Source of the DNA: Sporomusaceae bacterium
Lineage (GTDB): Bacteria > Bacillota_C > Negativicutes > Sporomusales_B > UBA7701
Length of the DNA: 11,729 nucleotides
Reading direction: 5' to 3'
NCBI GenBank assembly: GCA_022839045.1
Contig: JALHDI010000090.1
Location: 1-11,729 of the forward strand
The notes under the pieces are model-generated. The model was not told the origin of the DNA. It searched no databases and worked only from the letters and a program-made list of their open reading frames with translations. The position numbers and the translations under genes were made by a program. Position 1 is the stretch's first letter. Each line of letters starts with the position of its first letter. This document shows positions 1 to 7,789 of the stretch, piece after piece.

Positions 1-480
1 ATAATCCGCGAGACCCTCGCCCGCTACAACGACCAGGCACTGGTCGTCGAAAGCGTCCACAGCCCGAACTGCTTCATCGAAATCGAAGACTGGTACAAGG
101 GCATCCGGCCGGAGACGGTCGCCCTCGAGAGCATTCGCGGCAAACGGGTGCTGGCGTTCTCCGCCCTCGGCAACCCTACCTCCTTCGAGCAGTCGATCAG
201 CGATATCGGGGCCATAATCGTCGAGTCTGTCCGCTACCCCGACCACCACGACTACACCATGGCCGAAATGCAGCGTGTCATGCAGCGGGCGGTCGACAGA
301 GGCGTATTCGCCCTCGTAACCACCGAAAAGGACGCGGTCAAGATTCCGTCCGAGTTCATCCACTCCGACCGACCGCTGCCCTTATACGTGCTAGGCATCG
401 AAGTGCGATTCGTCGACAACGGCTATCAGGAACTGATGAACCTTATCAAATCGGTAGCCGAGCGGGGAGGCAAACAATGA
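1..480 (+). CDS. lpxK: Tetraacyldisaccharide 4'-kinase, C-terminal part (5' end outside window)
   Basis: LpxK phosphorylates the 4' position of the lipid A disaccharide at the inner face of the cytoplasmic membrane, giving lipid IVA, the acceptor for Kdo. Only the last 159 codons are here; the frame is open from base 1, so the gene begins upstream. The visible part matches the LpxK C-terminal region: an AFSALGNP segment near codon 52, a YPDHHDYT segment typical of the family (usually FPDHH.F), and the [10 protein letters not shown] block near the end. The N-terminal P-loop is not in the window. The stop overlaps the kdsB start by four bases (ATGA), which suggests translational coupling. A GTG at 148 is an internal codon, not the true start. 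Lipid A kinase next to Kdo genes is the expected context. The assignment is from recalled family motifs. Confidence 0.9.
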   Translation: MIRETLARYNDQALVVESVHSPNCFIEIEDWYKGIRPETVALESIRGKRVLAFSALGNPTSFEQSISDIGAIIVESVRYPDHHDYTMAEMQRVMQRAVDRGVFALVTTEKDAVKIPSEFIHSDRPLPLYVLGIEVRFVDNGYQELMNLIKSVAERGGKQ

Positions 481-1220
481 GAATAATCTGCGTCATCCCG
501 GCCCGTTACTCCTCGACCCGCCTGCCGGGAAAACCGTTGGCCGTCATCGCCGGCAAACCGATGATCCAGCACGTCTACGAGCGGGCCAGCGAAGCCAAGC
601 TGCCCTGCCGGGTGCTGGTTGCCACCGACCACGAGCAAGTTTTCAGCGCCGTCAAAGCCTTCGGCGGGGAAGTGATGATGACCTCGCCCCATCACCCCAC
701 CGGCACCGACCGGCTGGCCGAAGTGGCCGCCCGTCACGAAGACGCCGACGTCATCATCAACGTCCAGGGGGACGAGCCGCTCATCGAACCCGCGGTCATC
801 GACCAACTGGCGGGAGAATTCTACCAGGCGCCCGGACTGCTGATGGCCACCCTTGCCGCGCCGTTGGCCGAAGCCGAATATCACGTCCCGAGCGTCGTCA
901 AGGTGGTAACCGACCTGGCGGGATACGCCCTGTACTTCTCCCGCTCTCTCATACCCTATCCCCGCAACCCGGCCAACGGCCTCACATACTACAAGCACAT
1001 CGGCATCTACGCATACCGCCGCGACTTCCTGCTCAAATTCGCCGCCCTGCCGCCCACGCCGCTGGAAAAAGCCGAATCGCTCGAACAGCTCCGGGCGCTC
1101 GAGCACGGCTACCGCATCAAAGTACTCAGCACCGACTTCATCTCCGTGGGCGTAGATACGCCCGAGGATCTGGAAAGAGCGAACGCCATTCTCGCCACAC
1201 AAGGAGGCTCAGCAAAATGA
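477..1220 (+). CDS. kdsB: CMP-Kdo synthetase (3-deoxy-manno-octulosonate cytidylyltransferase)
   Basis: KdsB activates Kdo with CTP to give CMP-Kdo, the donor used by the Kdo transferase WaaA in the cytoplasm. The 247-residue product has the usual family length. It starts with the nucleotide-binding signature [15 protein letters not shown] (residues 7-21), has the metal-binding NVQGDEP motif at 95-101, a HIGIYAYR block at 174-181 and a VDTPEDLE segment at 226-233. The ATG overlaps the lpxK stop (ATGA), preceded by GGGGAGG at 464-470. The stop in turn overlaps the kdsA start by four bases. It works directly after KdsC in the pathway although it precedes it in gene order. No anomaly is seen. 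Confidence 0.97.
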   Translation: MRIICVIPARYSSTRLPGKPLAVIAGKPMIQHVYERASEAKLPCRVLVATDHEQVFSAVKAFGGEVMMTSPHHPTGTDRLAEVAARHEDADVIINVQGDEPLIEPAVIDQLAGEFYQAPGLLMATLAAPLAEAEYHVPSVVKVVTDLAGYALYFSRSLIPYPRNPANGLTYYKHIGIYAYRRDFLLKFAALPPTPLEKAESLEQLRALEHGYRIKVLSTDFISVGVDTPEDLERANAILATQGGSAK

Positions 1221-2041
1221 AAACAGTACAAATCGGCTCCATCGCCATCGGCGGCAAAAACCCCCTCGCCCTAATCGCTGGGCCGTGCGTCCTCGAGAAC
1301 GCCGACCGGGCCCTGATGATCGGTCGCGAGGTCAAGGCCATCGCCGACCGCCTCGGCGTCCCCTATATATTCAAAGCATCGTACGACAAAGCCAACCGGT
1401 CGGCCTACAACTCCTTCCGCGGCCCGGGGCTTACGGAAGGACTGTCCGTCCTGGCCGCCATCAAGGACGACCTCAAAGTGCCGGTCTTGAGTGACATCCA
1501 CTGCACCACTCAGGTCGAGCCGGCGGCTGCCGTGCTCGACGTCCTGCAAATACCCGCCTTCCTCTGCCGCCAGACCGACCTCGTCCACGCCGCGGGCGCC
1601 ACCGGCAAGGCCGTCAACGTGAAAAAAGGCCAGTTCCTGGCCCCCGGCGACATGAAAAACGTCGTCCAGAAAATCCTCGAAGCAGGCAACGAAAACATCC
1701 TCCTCACCGAGCGGGGCGCGACCTTCGGCTACAACAACCTCGTCGTCGACATGCGCTCGCTGCCCATCATGCGCTCGTTCGGCTACCCGGTCGTCTTCGA
1801 CGCCACCCACAGCGTCCAGCTCCCCGGCGGGGCCGGCACCACCTCCAGCGGCCAGCGCGAGTACGTCGCCTACCTGGCGCGGGCAGCGGTGGCGGCCGGC
1901 GTCGACGCGCTGTTCATGGAAGTGCACGACAACCCTGCGGAAGCCCTGTCGGACGGACCAAACATGCTTTACATCGAACAACTCGCGCCGCTCCTCGAAG
2001 ACCTGCTGGCCATCGACGCGGTCGTGCGCAAATATAAATAA
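1217..2041 (+). CDS. kdsA: Kdo-8-phosphate synthase, metal-dependent class
   Basis: KdsA condenses phosphoenolpyruvate with arabinose-5-phosphate to Kdo-8-phosphate in the cytoplasm. The 274-residue protein is full length. The IAGPCVLEN segment places a cysteine at residue 24, where non-metal enzymes such as that of E. coli carry asparagine. The other metal ligands of the metal-dependent class are also in place: H198 in DATHSVQ, E235 in FMEVHDNP and D246 in ALSDGPNM. The substrate-binding [11 protein letters not shown] block is at 52-62. An AAGGAGG site lies at 1201-1207, and the ATG overlaps the kdsB stop (ATGA). The class assignment rests on these four residues and on the known division of the family; it has not been tested. 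Confidence 0.97.
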   Translation: MKTVQIGSIAIGGKNPLALIAGPCVLENADRALMIGREVKAIADRLGVPYIFKASYDKANRSAYNSFRGPGLTEGLSVLAAIKDDLKVPVLSDIHCTTQVEPAAAVLDVLQIPAFLCRQTDLVHAAGATGKAVNVKKGQFLAPGDMKNVVQKILEAGNENILLTERGATFGYNNLVVDMRSLPIMRSFGYPVVFDATHSVQLPGGAGTTSSGQREYVAYLARAAVAAGVDALFMEVHDNPAEALSDGPNMLYIEQLAPLLEDLLAIDAVVRKYK

Positions 2042-2055
2042 GGAGGGACAGGCCG

Positions 2056-3024
2056 ATGATCATCGACCAGGCAAAAGAAGTGCTGGCAGTTGAGGCGGCG
2101 GCCATCCAGGCCCTCATACCCCGCATCGACGGCCAGTTCACCGCAACGGTAAAAATCATCCTCGCTTGTAGCGGCCGGGTCATCGTCACCGGTATGGGCA
2201 AATCGGGCCTCGTCGGCAGGAAAATCGCCGCTACCCTTGCCAGTACCGGCACACCGGCCTTTTTTCTGCATCCGGCCGAAGCCATCCACGGCGACCTTGG
2301 CATGGTCACGGGCGAAGACGTCGTTCTCGCCCTTTCGAACAGCGGTGAAACCGCTGAGGTACTCAGCATTCTGCCCATCATCCGTCGTATCGGCGCCCAG
2401 GTGATCGCCATGAGCGGCCGGGAAAACTCGACCCTTGTCAGCAACGCCGACGGCTTCCTTAACGTCGCGGTCGAAAGGGAAGCCTGCCCGCTGGGGCTGG
2501 CGCCCACCGCCAGCACCACCGCGTCCCTCGCCATGGGCGATGCCCTGGCGGTGGCGCTCCTCACCGCCCGCCGCTTTACCCCCGAAGACTTCGCCCTTTT
2601 CCATCCGGGCGGCTCGCTCGGACGGCGCCTGCTCCTCACCGTCGAGCAGGTGATGCACAGCGGCGAAGACAACCCGGTCACGCCGCTCGGCAGCACCGTC
2701 AAAGAAGCGCTGTTCGTCATCACCGCCAAGGGCCTCGGCGTCACCTCGGTCATCGACGGCGACGGCCGCCTGCAGGGGATAATCACCGACGGCGACATCC
2801 GTCGCAGCCTCGAAAAGGGACTGGACTTCCTCAACAAAAAGGTCGAAGAATTAATGACCCGCACCCCAAAGACCATTACTGCCGACAGGCTGGCCGCCCA
2901 GGCGCTCCACATAATGGAGAAGAACAAGCCGCGCCCCATCACGGTTCTGCCCGTCATCGACGGCGAGCAGCGGGCAATTGGTATGATTCACCTTACTGAC
3001 TTATTGCGTCAAGGAGTGGTATAA
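2056..3024 (+). CDS. kdsD: Arabinose-5-phosphate isomerase (KdsD/KpsF family)
   Basis: This enzyme converts ribulose-5-phosphate to arabinose-5-phosphate, the first committed step to Kdo. The 322 residues contain an N-terminal SIS domain (about 30-170) with VTGMGKSG at 44-51, HGDLGM at 78-83 and SNSGET at 94-99. The family blocks PTASTTASLAMGDALA (150-165) and FHPGGSLGRR (182-191) follow, then two CBS domains (about 197-255 and 263-320) with TDGDIRR at 244-250. This is the full SIS-CBS-CBS layout. An AGGAGGG site at 2041-2047 begins on the last base of the kdsA stop. The TAATG junction with kdsC is a one-base overlap. CBS domains suggest possible nucleotide or metabolite control, which cannot be judged here. 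Confidence 0.96.
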   Translation: MIIDQAKEVLAVEAAAIQALIPRIDGQFTATVKIILACSGRVIVTGMGKSGLVGRKIAATLASTGTPAFFLHPAEAIHGDLGMVTGEDVVLALSNSGETAEVLSILPIIRRIGAQVIAMSGRENSTLVSNADGFLNVAVEREACPLGLAPTASTTASLAMGDALAVALLTARRFTPEDFALFHPGGSLGRRLLLTVEQVMHSGEDNPVTPLGSTVKEALFVITAKGLGVTSVIDGDGRLQGIITDGDIRRSLEKGLDFLNKKVEELMTRTPKTITADRLAAQALHIMEKNKPRPITVLPVIDGEQRAIGMIHLTDLLRQGVV

Positions 3025-3569
3025 TGGATACTGAGGTCCGCGCCCGCCGGGTCAAATTGCTGATTTTTGACGTGGACGGGGTGCTGACCGCCGGCCAGTT
3101 GCTCTTCGGCCCCGACGGCGAGGCCCTGAAGATTTTCCACGCCCAGGACGGCCTGGGCATCAACGCCGCCCACCGGGCCGGGCTCAAGACCGCCTTGATA
3201 ACCGGCCGGGAAAGCGAAATGGTGCGCCGGCGGGGGACCGAACTGTCGATAACCGATATCTGCCAGGGGGCGCAGGACAAAATCGCCCACCTCGAACGGC
3301 TGCTGGCCAAGCACAACCTGACGGCCGACGAAGTAGCCTACACCGGCGACGACCTCAACGACCTCGCCGTCATGAGCCGGGCCGGACTGGCCCTTGCTGT
3401 CGCCAACGCCGCGCCGGAGGTGAAGGCCGCCGCCCATTACGTCACCGGCCGCGCCGGCGGCGACGGAGCGGTGCGGGAGGTCGTCGAACTCATCCTCAAA
3501 GCCCAGGGGAAGTGGCCGGCGGTCGTCGAAAGCTATCGCTGCCCCGGCGGGGACAAACTCCGCCAGTGA
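3024..3569 (+). CDS. kdsC: Kdo-8-phosphate phosphatase (HAD superfamily, KdsC)
   Basis: KdsC removes phosphate from Kdo-8-phosphate to give free Kdo. The 181-residue protein lacks a cap domain, as is normal for the family, which acts as a tetramer. HAD motifs are present: FDVDGVLT (15-22) with D16 as expected nucleophile and D18 as general acid, ITGRES (59-64) as motif II, the lysine region around DKIAHL, and GDDLND (108-113) as the metal-binding motif. The C-terminal GRAGGDGAVREVVELIL segment is typical of KdsC. The start follows AAGGAG at 3011-3016 and shares one base with the kdsD stop. The arrangement kdsD-kdsC matches the E. coli yrbH-yrbI pair. Confidence 0.96.
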   Translation: MDTEVRARRVKLLIFDVDGVLTAGQLLFGPDGEALKIFHAQDGLGINAAHRAGLKTALITGRESEMVRRRGTELSITDICQGAQDKIAHLERLLAKHNLTADEVAYTGDDLNDLAVMSRAGLALAVANAAPEVKAAAHYVTGRAGGDGAVREVVELILKAQGKWPAVVESYRCPGGDKLRQ

Positions 3570-3571
3570 AC

Positions 3572-3589
3572 CCGGCCGCCCGCGGCCGG
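3572..3589. repeat. Perfect GC palindrome in the kdsC-acyltransferase gap
   Basis: CCGGCCGC at 3572-3579 and GCGGCCGG at 3582-3589 are perfect reverse complements. As RNA they would give a 7-base-pair stem with a four-base loop. The next bases (TATTAAAAGCTTT) are AT-rich but are not a clean T-run, so this is a weak candidate for a pause, partial terminator or transcript-processing site. It lies in the only gap of about 100 bases inside the 1-6596 operon. The rest of the gap up to 3655 shows nothing else I can name. Confidence 0.45.
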
Positions 3590-3667
3590 TATTAAAAGCT
3601 TTATTGAAGGAAGTGCAGCTGAGAATATCGCGATACGAAGTTTATCGGCGTCACCGGGAGGAGAAAA

Positions 3668-4555
3668 GTGACGAATGTCTGGCAATACTACCTGCTCAAA
3701 GCAACCAGCCGCATAATCTGCCTGCTGCCGTATCCCTGGCTCCTGGCGCTGGGCCGGTTGCTGGGCCGCGTTTATTACCGCGTCGCCGCTCGCCAGCGCG
3801 ACCGGGCCCTCGCCCAGATAAAAGAGGGACTTGGTCTTTCCCAGTCCGAGGCCGAGCGGACCATCCGCAGCCTGTGCGTCAAACTCGGCCAAACCTTCCT
3901 GGAAGTGATGTACCTGCCGGCTCTCAGCCCGGCGAAAGCTCACCGGTATATTTCGATCGAAAACCGCCACTATCTCGACGAAGCCCTCGCCCGGGGCAAG
4001 GGCGTGGCCGTGCTGTCCGCCCACATGGGCAACTGGGAGTGGCTGGGGGCGGGGCTGTCGATGTACGGCTTCCCGGTGGCCAGCATCGTCAAAAGCCAGC
4101 CCAACGACCAGCACAACCGCATCATCAACGAATACCGCCAGCTTGTCGGCATCGAGATGTTCTCGCGCGGCACCACCGAACTGGTTGCGGCCGCCAAGGC
4201 GCTCAAGAACGGTCGGGTGCTCGGCTTCTTCTCCGACCAGGATGCCGGCAAGAACGGCGTTTTCATCGATTTCCTCGGCAAAATGGCCTCCACCCCCGTG
4301 GGATTGGCCGTGTTCGCCCGCCGGCTGGCCGTGCCGGTCGTGCCGGCGTTCATCGTCCGCCGCGCCGAGGGCGGCCACCGCATCATCGTCAACCCGCCGC
4401 TCGATTTCGCCGTCACCGGCGACGATGCGGCCGACGACTATAACTTTACCGTCAAGGCCACCAGAATCATCGAACACATGATCAGGCAATATCCGGACGA
4501 ATGGTTGTGGTTTCAAAAACGCTGGAATACGAAATGGGCAGGTGAACAGGCTTGA
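3668..4555 (+). CDS. lpxL: Lipid A late acyltransferase, LpxL/HtrB family
   Basis: Members transfer a secondary acyl chain to Kdo-modified lipid A at the inner membrane. The 295-residue protein has a hydrophobic N-terminus (about 11-35), then HMGNWE at 119-124, the HX4D/E catalytic motif with H119 and E124. The family block SDQDAGKNGVFIDFLGK lies at 189-205 and is followed by TPVGLAVFARR. The C-terminal EWLWFQKRW matches the usual W.HRRW-type ending. The start is GTG at 3668 behind GGGAGGAG (3656-3663); no ATG in frame fits the site. The stop overlaps the lptC start by four bases. Acyl-chain length and position cannot be read from sequence. It interrupts the otherwise standard kdsC-lptC order. 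Confidence 0.88.
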   Translation: MTNVWQYYLLKATSRIICLLPYPWLLALGRLLGRVYYRVAARQRDRALAQIKEGLGLSQSEAERTIRSLCVKLGQTFLEVMYLPALSPAKAHRYISIENRHYLDEALARGKGVAVLSAHMGNWEWLGAGLSMYGFPVASIVKSQPNDQHNRIINEYRQLVGIEMFSRGTTELVAAAKALKNGRVLGFFSDQDAGKNGVFIDFLGKMASTPVGLAVFARRLAVPVVPAFIVRRAEGGHRIIVNPPLDFAVTGDDAADDYNFTVKATRIIEHMIRQYPDEWLWFQKRWNTKWAGEQA

Positions 4556-5121
4556 AACTGAGCAAAGCAACATATCGGGCGATAGCCTGCACCCTGTTGA
4601 TCATAGCCGGAGGGCTCTATTATTTTAACAGGGAAGAGCTTCCGCCGCCGCCTCCGCCCCAGGAAACGAAAGCCGCCGACGTTTCGGCCACCATCACCTT
4701 CACCGGCAGCTCGATCGTCGAACAGCAGGACGGCAAGAAACAGTGGGAGGTAACCGCCGAGTCGGTGCAGATGAACCCCGGCGCCAACAAGGCCCAACTG
4801 ACCAACTTCAAAGCGATTCTCTACCGTGCTGACGGCAGCAAGCTCGATCTTGTCGGCCACCAAGCGGAACTAGACACCAAGACCAGGGATATCGACATGG
4901 CGGGCGACATCAAAGCCGTATCCAGCAGCGACGGCGCGGTCTTCACCGCCGCCACCGCCCGTTGGGCCGCCAAGGAACGTAAATTTTACGGCGGCGGCGG
5001 CATCACCCTTACCAGAGAGGATACCGTCGTCACCGGCGAACGCATCGAAGGCGACGAGCAGCTCGAAAGAGTAAAAGTAATGGGCAACGCCCGTGTGCTA
5101 AAAGGAGGGACTCCCCAATGA
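4552..5121 (+). CDS. lptC: LPS export inner-membrane protein LptC
   Basis: LptC sits in the inner membrane bound to the LptB2FG transporter and passes LPS to LptA. The 189-residue product has one transmembrane segment (about 9-25), a run of six prolines at 31-36, and a periplasmic domain of short beta repeats (about 45-185) as in the LptC/LptA jellyroll fold. The start is TTG at 4552, overlapping the acyltransferase stop (TTGA), with AGGTGA at 4540-4545 as binding site; this gives the correct short cytoplasmic tail. The stop overlaps lptA (ATGA). Sequence conservation in LptC is low, so size, topology and position next to lptA-lptB carry much of the assignment. Confidence 0.88.
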   Translation: MKLSKATYRAIACTLLIIAGGLYYFNREELPPPPPPQETKAADVSATITFTGSSIVEQQDGKKQWEVTAESVQMNPGANKAQLTNFKAILYRADGSKLDLVGHQAELDTKTRDIDMAGDIKAVSSSDGAVFTAATARWAAKERKFYGGGGITLTREDTVVTGERIEGDEQLERVKVMGNARVLKGGTPQ

Positions 5122-5837
5122 GCCGTAAATTCGCGACAGCTCTGCTGACAGCGCTACTATTGGTACTGATCGCCGCGACCACAGCCGTTTCCGCCCCGGC
5201 GGACAAACCCGTCGAGCTTACCGCCGACACCATCGAATACGACGCCAAGTCCGGCGTCATGACCGCCGAGGGCGCGGTCAAGCTCATCCGCGACAAAGCG
5301 GTGCTCACCGGCGCGAACGCCCAGTATAACACCAAGAACAAGGAAGCGTACGTCTCCGGCGGCGTGAAAGTGGTGCGTGAAGACACCACCCTGACCGCCA
5401 ACGAAGTGCGCTCCTTCAACGACAACTATCTCGTAGCCACCGGCAGCGCCCTGCTCACCAAGGGGGAGAACTCCCTGGCCGGACCGAAAATCGAACACTG
5501 GGTGGACCGCCAGTACTCGCTGGTGCCCAACAACGCCCGCCTGACCATGCCCGACGGCTGGATGACAGCCAACCGCGTCGAGGCTTTCCACGCCGAAGAC
5601 CGGGCGGTCGCCGACGGCGACGTCCATATCGTCAGCGACAAGCGCAGCCTGGACGCCACCTCCGACAAGGCGGTCTACTACGGCTCCAAGACCGAACAGG
5701 GCAAGGTGGTAATGAGCGGCAACGCCAGGGCCGTCCAGGAAGGCAACATCCTGACCGGCAAAACGCTCACCATCTATCTCGACGACAAAGCTATGGACGC
5801 CCAGGGTCGTCCCAAGCTCGTCGTAAAGCCCCAGTAA
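5118..5837 (+). CDS. lptA: Periplasmic LPS bridge protein LptA (OstA-like)
   Basis: LptA subunits form the periplasmic bridge that carries LPS from LptC to LptD in the outer membrane. The 239-residue product begins with a signal peptide (charged SRK, hydrophobic core at about 6-22, likely cleavage after A28 in APA). The OstA-type beta domain follows, with the family start PVELTADTIEYD and repeats such as GAVKLIRDKAVLTG and GGVKVVREDTTLTA. It is longer than E. coli LptA (185 residues), so it probably has extra strands. The start follows AAAGGAGGGA at 5101-5110 and overlaps the lptC stop. LptD, its outer-membrane partner, is not in the window. Confidence 0.9.
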   Translation: MSRKFATALLTALLLVLIAATTAVSAPADKPVELTADTIEYDAKSGVMTAEGAVKLIRDKAVLTGANAQYNTKNKEAYVSGGVKVVREDTTLTANEVRSFNDNYLVATGSALLTKGENSLAGPKIEHWVDRQYSLVPNNARLTMPDGWMTANRVEAFHAEDRAVADGDVHIVSDKRSLDATSDKAVYYGSKTEQGKVVMSGNARAVQEGNILTGKTLTIYLDDKAMDAQGRPKLVVKPQ

Positions 5838-5855
5838 GCGGGGCCCGGTAACGCG

Positions 5856-6596
5856 ATGTACGATTTATTCACGAAATACATCGAGACAGAAGACCTCGTC
5901 AAGACGTACAAAGGGCGCAACGTCGTCAACGGTGTCAGCCTGAGGGTCGACCAGGGGCGGGTTGTCGGCCTGCTCGGCCCGAACGGCGCCGGCAAAACCA
6001 CCACCTTCTACATGATAGTGGGCCTAGAGCGGCCCAACGGCGGGCGGATCTTCATCAACGGCGAAGACGTCACCGGCCTGCCGATGTACCGCCGCTCCCT
6101 GTTCGGGGTGGGCTACCTGCCCCAGGAACCATCCGTATTCCGCAAACTGACCGTCGAGGAGAACCTGCTCGCCATCCTGGAGCTGAAGGAAGACCTTACC
6201 GCGGCCGAACGGCGGGACAAAATGGAATCGCTGCTCGAGGAACTTGGGGTCGTCAACGTGCGCGGACGCCTGGGTTCGCAGCTCTCCGGCGGCGAACGGC
6301 GGCGGGTGGAGATCGCCCGGGCGCTGGCCACCGATCCGGCCTTCATTCTGCTGGACGAGCCCTTCGCCGGCGTCGACCCGATCGCCGTGGCCGATATCCA
6401 GGGAATCATCGGCTTTCTGCGCGATCGCGGCATCGGGGTGCTCATCACCGACCACAACGTCCGCGAGACGCTCAGCATCGTCGACTATGCCTATATCCTC
6501 AACGAGGGCCAGATCCTCATCTGCGGCGACAGCGCCACCATCGCCGCAAGCGAAATTGCCCGGAAGTTTTATCTGGGCGACAAATTCAGTCTATAA
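5856..6596 (+). CDS. lptB: LPS export ATP-binding protein LptB
   Basis: LptB is the cytoplasmic ATPase that powers LPS extraction by the LptB2FG transporter. All ABC motifs are seen in 246 residues: Walker [10 protein letters not shown] (41-49), Q-loop YLPQEPSVF (87-95), signature LSGGERRR (143-150), Walker B FILLDEPF (163-170) with E168, and switch H200 in [10 protein letters not shown]. The segment FAGVDPIAV is characteristic of LptB. The ATG at 5856 is the only possible start after the in-frame stop of lptA, but the upstream site is poor (GCGGGGCCCGG). The start also adds about nine residues before the usual N-terminus. The gene lies 18 bases after lptA and is followed by a terminator. Confidence 0.96.
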   Translation: MYDLFTKYIETEDLVKTYKGRNVVNGVSLRVDQGRVVGLLGPNGAGKTTTFYMIVGLERPNGGRIFINGEDVTGLPMYRRSLFGVGYLPQEPSVFRKLTVEENLLAILELKEDLTAAERRDKMESLLEELGVVNVRGRLGSQLSGGERRRVEIARALATDPAFILLDEPFAGVDPIAVADIQGIIGFLRDRGIGVLITDHNVRETLSIVDYAYILNEGQILICGDSATIAASEIARKFYLGDKFSL

Positions 6597-6617
6597 CGTC
6601 GGCTGTTGAATTGTAAT

Positions 6618-6639
6618 ACTTTGGCCGCCAAAGTTTTTT
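6618..6639 (+). terminator. Intrinsic terminator after lptB
   Basis: ACTTTGG (6618-6624) and CCAAAGT (6628-6634) form a perfect 7-base-pair stem with a CCG loop, followed by five more T residues (6635-6639). The stem is short and partly AT, so termination may be partial, leaving some read-through into the permease gene 22 bases further on. Confidence 0.65.
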
Positions 6640-6661
6640 CGTGGCCTGCTAGGAGCGTCAC

Positions 6662-7750
6662 ATGCGCATATTGGACAAGTACATCCTCAAAGAGCTGCTG
6701 GGGCCGTTCATTTTCGGCATCTGCGCCTTCTCCAGCATTTTCATCGGCACCAGCACCCTCTTCAGGATCGCTCAATATATAACCAAATACGGCGCCGGGT
6801 TCAGCCCGGTCATCAGGCTGTTCATCTACAGCCTGCCCAGCATCATCGTGCTCACCTTCCCGATGTCGATGCTGCTGGCCTCGCTGCTGTCCTTCGGCCG
6901 GCTGTCGGGCTCCAGCGAAATAACAGCCATGAAATCGGGCGGGCTGAGCTTCTACCGCCTGGCGACGCCGGTCTTCATCGTGGCCTTTTTCGTAAGCCTC
7001 TTCTCGGTGGCGTTCAGCGAGCTGGTCGTGCCGGCGGCCAACGCGGGCTACAACCAGATCGTGCGCTACGAGATCGAAAAGAATACCCGGCCGCGCTCCC
7101 AGGAACACATCGTTATCAAAGACGTCAAAGGGGGCACCATCGAGCGCCTGACCTACGCCCGCAAGTTCGAGGAAGACCAGAGCACCATGTACGCCGTCAC
7201 CGTGCAGGACTTCGAAAACGACCGTCTGGTGCGGGTCGAGAACGCCGAAAAAGCGGTCTGGGAGAAGAACCAGTGGATCATGTACAACGGCATCATTCAC
7301 GACCTCACCCCCGAGGGCAGCCTCGAAAGGTCGATGCGCTTCGTCAGGCAACTGATGCCGGTGGAAAAAAACCCCGCAGCCATCGGCCGTGAACAGAAGA
7401 AGCCCGAGGAAATGTCGATCAAGGAGCTCAAGATCCACATCAGCACCCTCAAGCGGGAATACGTCAAAACAAGCTATTATGAAACGGAGTTCCACCAGCG
7501 TCTGGCGATTCCCATGGCCTCCTTCGTCTTCGCGCTCATCGGCACACCCCTCGGCCTGCAGCCCCATCGCTCCAGTTCCTCCATCGGCCTGGGGCTGAGC
7601 ATAATCATTATCTTCATCTACTACACCATCATGACGATAACGACCGCGCTCGGCCAGGGAGGCGCCATACCGCCGGTCCTGGGCGCCTGGTTTCCGAATA
7701 TAGTCGGCGTATTTGCCGGTTCTTACCTGGTGCGCAAGGCCTCGCACTAA
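6662..7750 (+). CDS. LptF/LptG family LPS export permease
   Basis: LptF and LptG form the membrane part of the LPS extractor with two LptB subunits. This 362-residue protein has the family layout: three N-terminal membrane segments (about 14-34, 57-78, 101-121), a periplasmic beta-rich domain (about 130-250), and three C-terminal segments (about 281-300, 306-327, 338-357). The LDKYILKELL start, a SGGLSFYRL block after the second segment and IGTPLGLQPHRSS before the fifth are typical. AGGAG at 6651-6655 precedes the ATG. I cannot say whether it is LptF or LptG; the LDKY start is somewhat LptG-like. Only one such gene is here, so it either pairs with a partner elsewhere or acts as a homodimer. 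It lies downstream of lptB across the terminator. Confidence 0.92.
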   Translation: MRILDKYILKELLGPFIFGICAFSSIFIGTSTLFRIAQYITKYGAGFSPVIRLFIYSLPSIIVLTFPMSMLLASLLSFGRLSGSSEITAMKSGGLSFYRLATPVFIVAFFVSLFSVAFSELVVPAANAGYNQIVRYEIEKNTRPRSQEHIVIKDVKGGTIERLTYARKFEEDQSTMYAVTVQDFENDRLVRVENAEKAVWEKNQWIMYNGIIHDLTPEGSLERSMRFVRQLMPVEKNPAAIGREQKKPEEMSIKELKIHISTLKREYVKTSYYETEFHQRLAIPMASFVFALIGTPLGLQPHRSSSSIGLGLSIIIIFIYYTIMTITTALGQGGAIPPVLGAWFPNIVGVFAGSYLVRKASH

Positions 7751-7789
7751 GCAGCGCAATCCGAGTATCCGGGAGAGGAGGTTCAGCCT

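Noticed and set aside
1914..2957. Open frame of 347 codons on the - strand opposite kdsD
   Set aside because: The opposite strand is a full-length kdsD with all motifs; the - strand product is low-complexity R/S/A-rich and crosses a gene boundary.
3533..4573. Open frame of 346 codons on the - strand opposite the acyltransferase
   Set aside because: Shadow of the LpxL-family gene; no domain seen and no binding site at its start.
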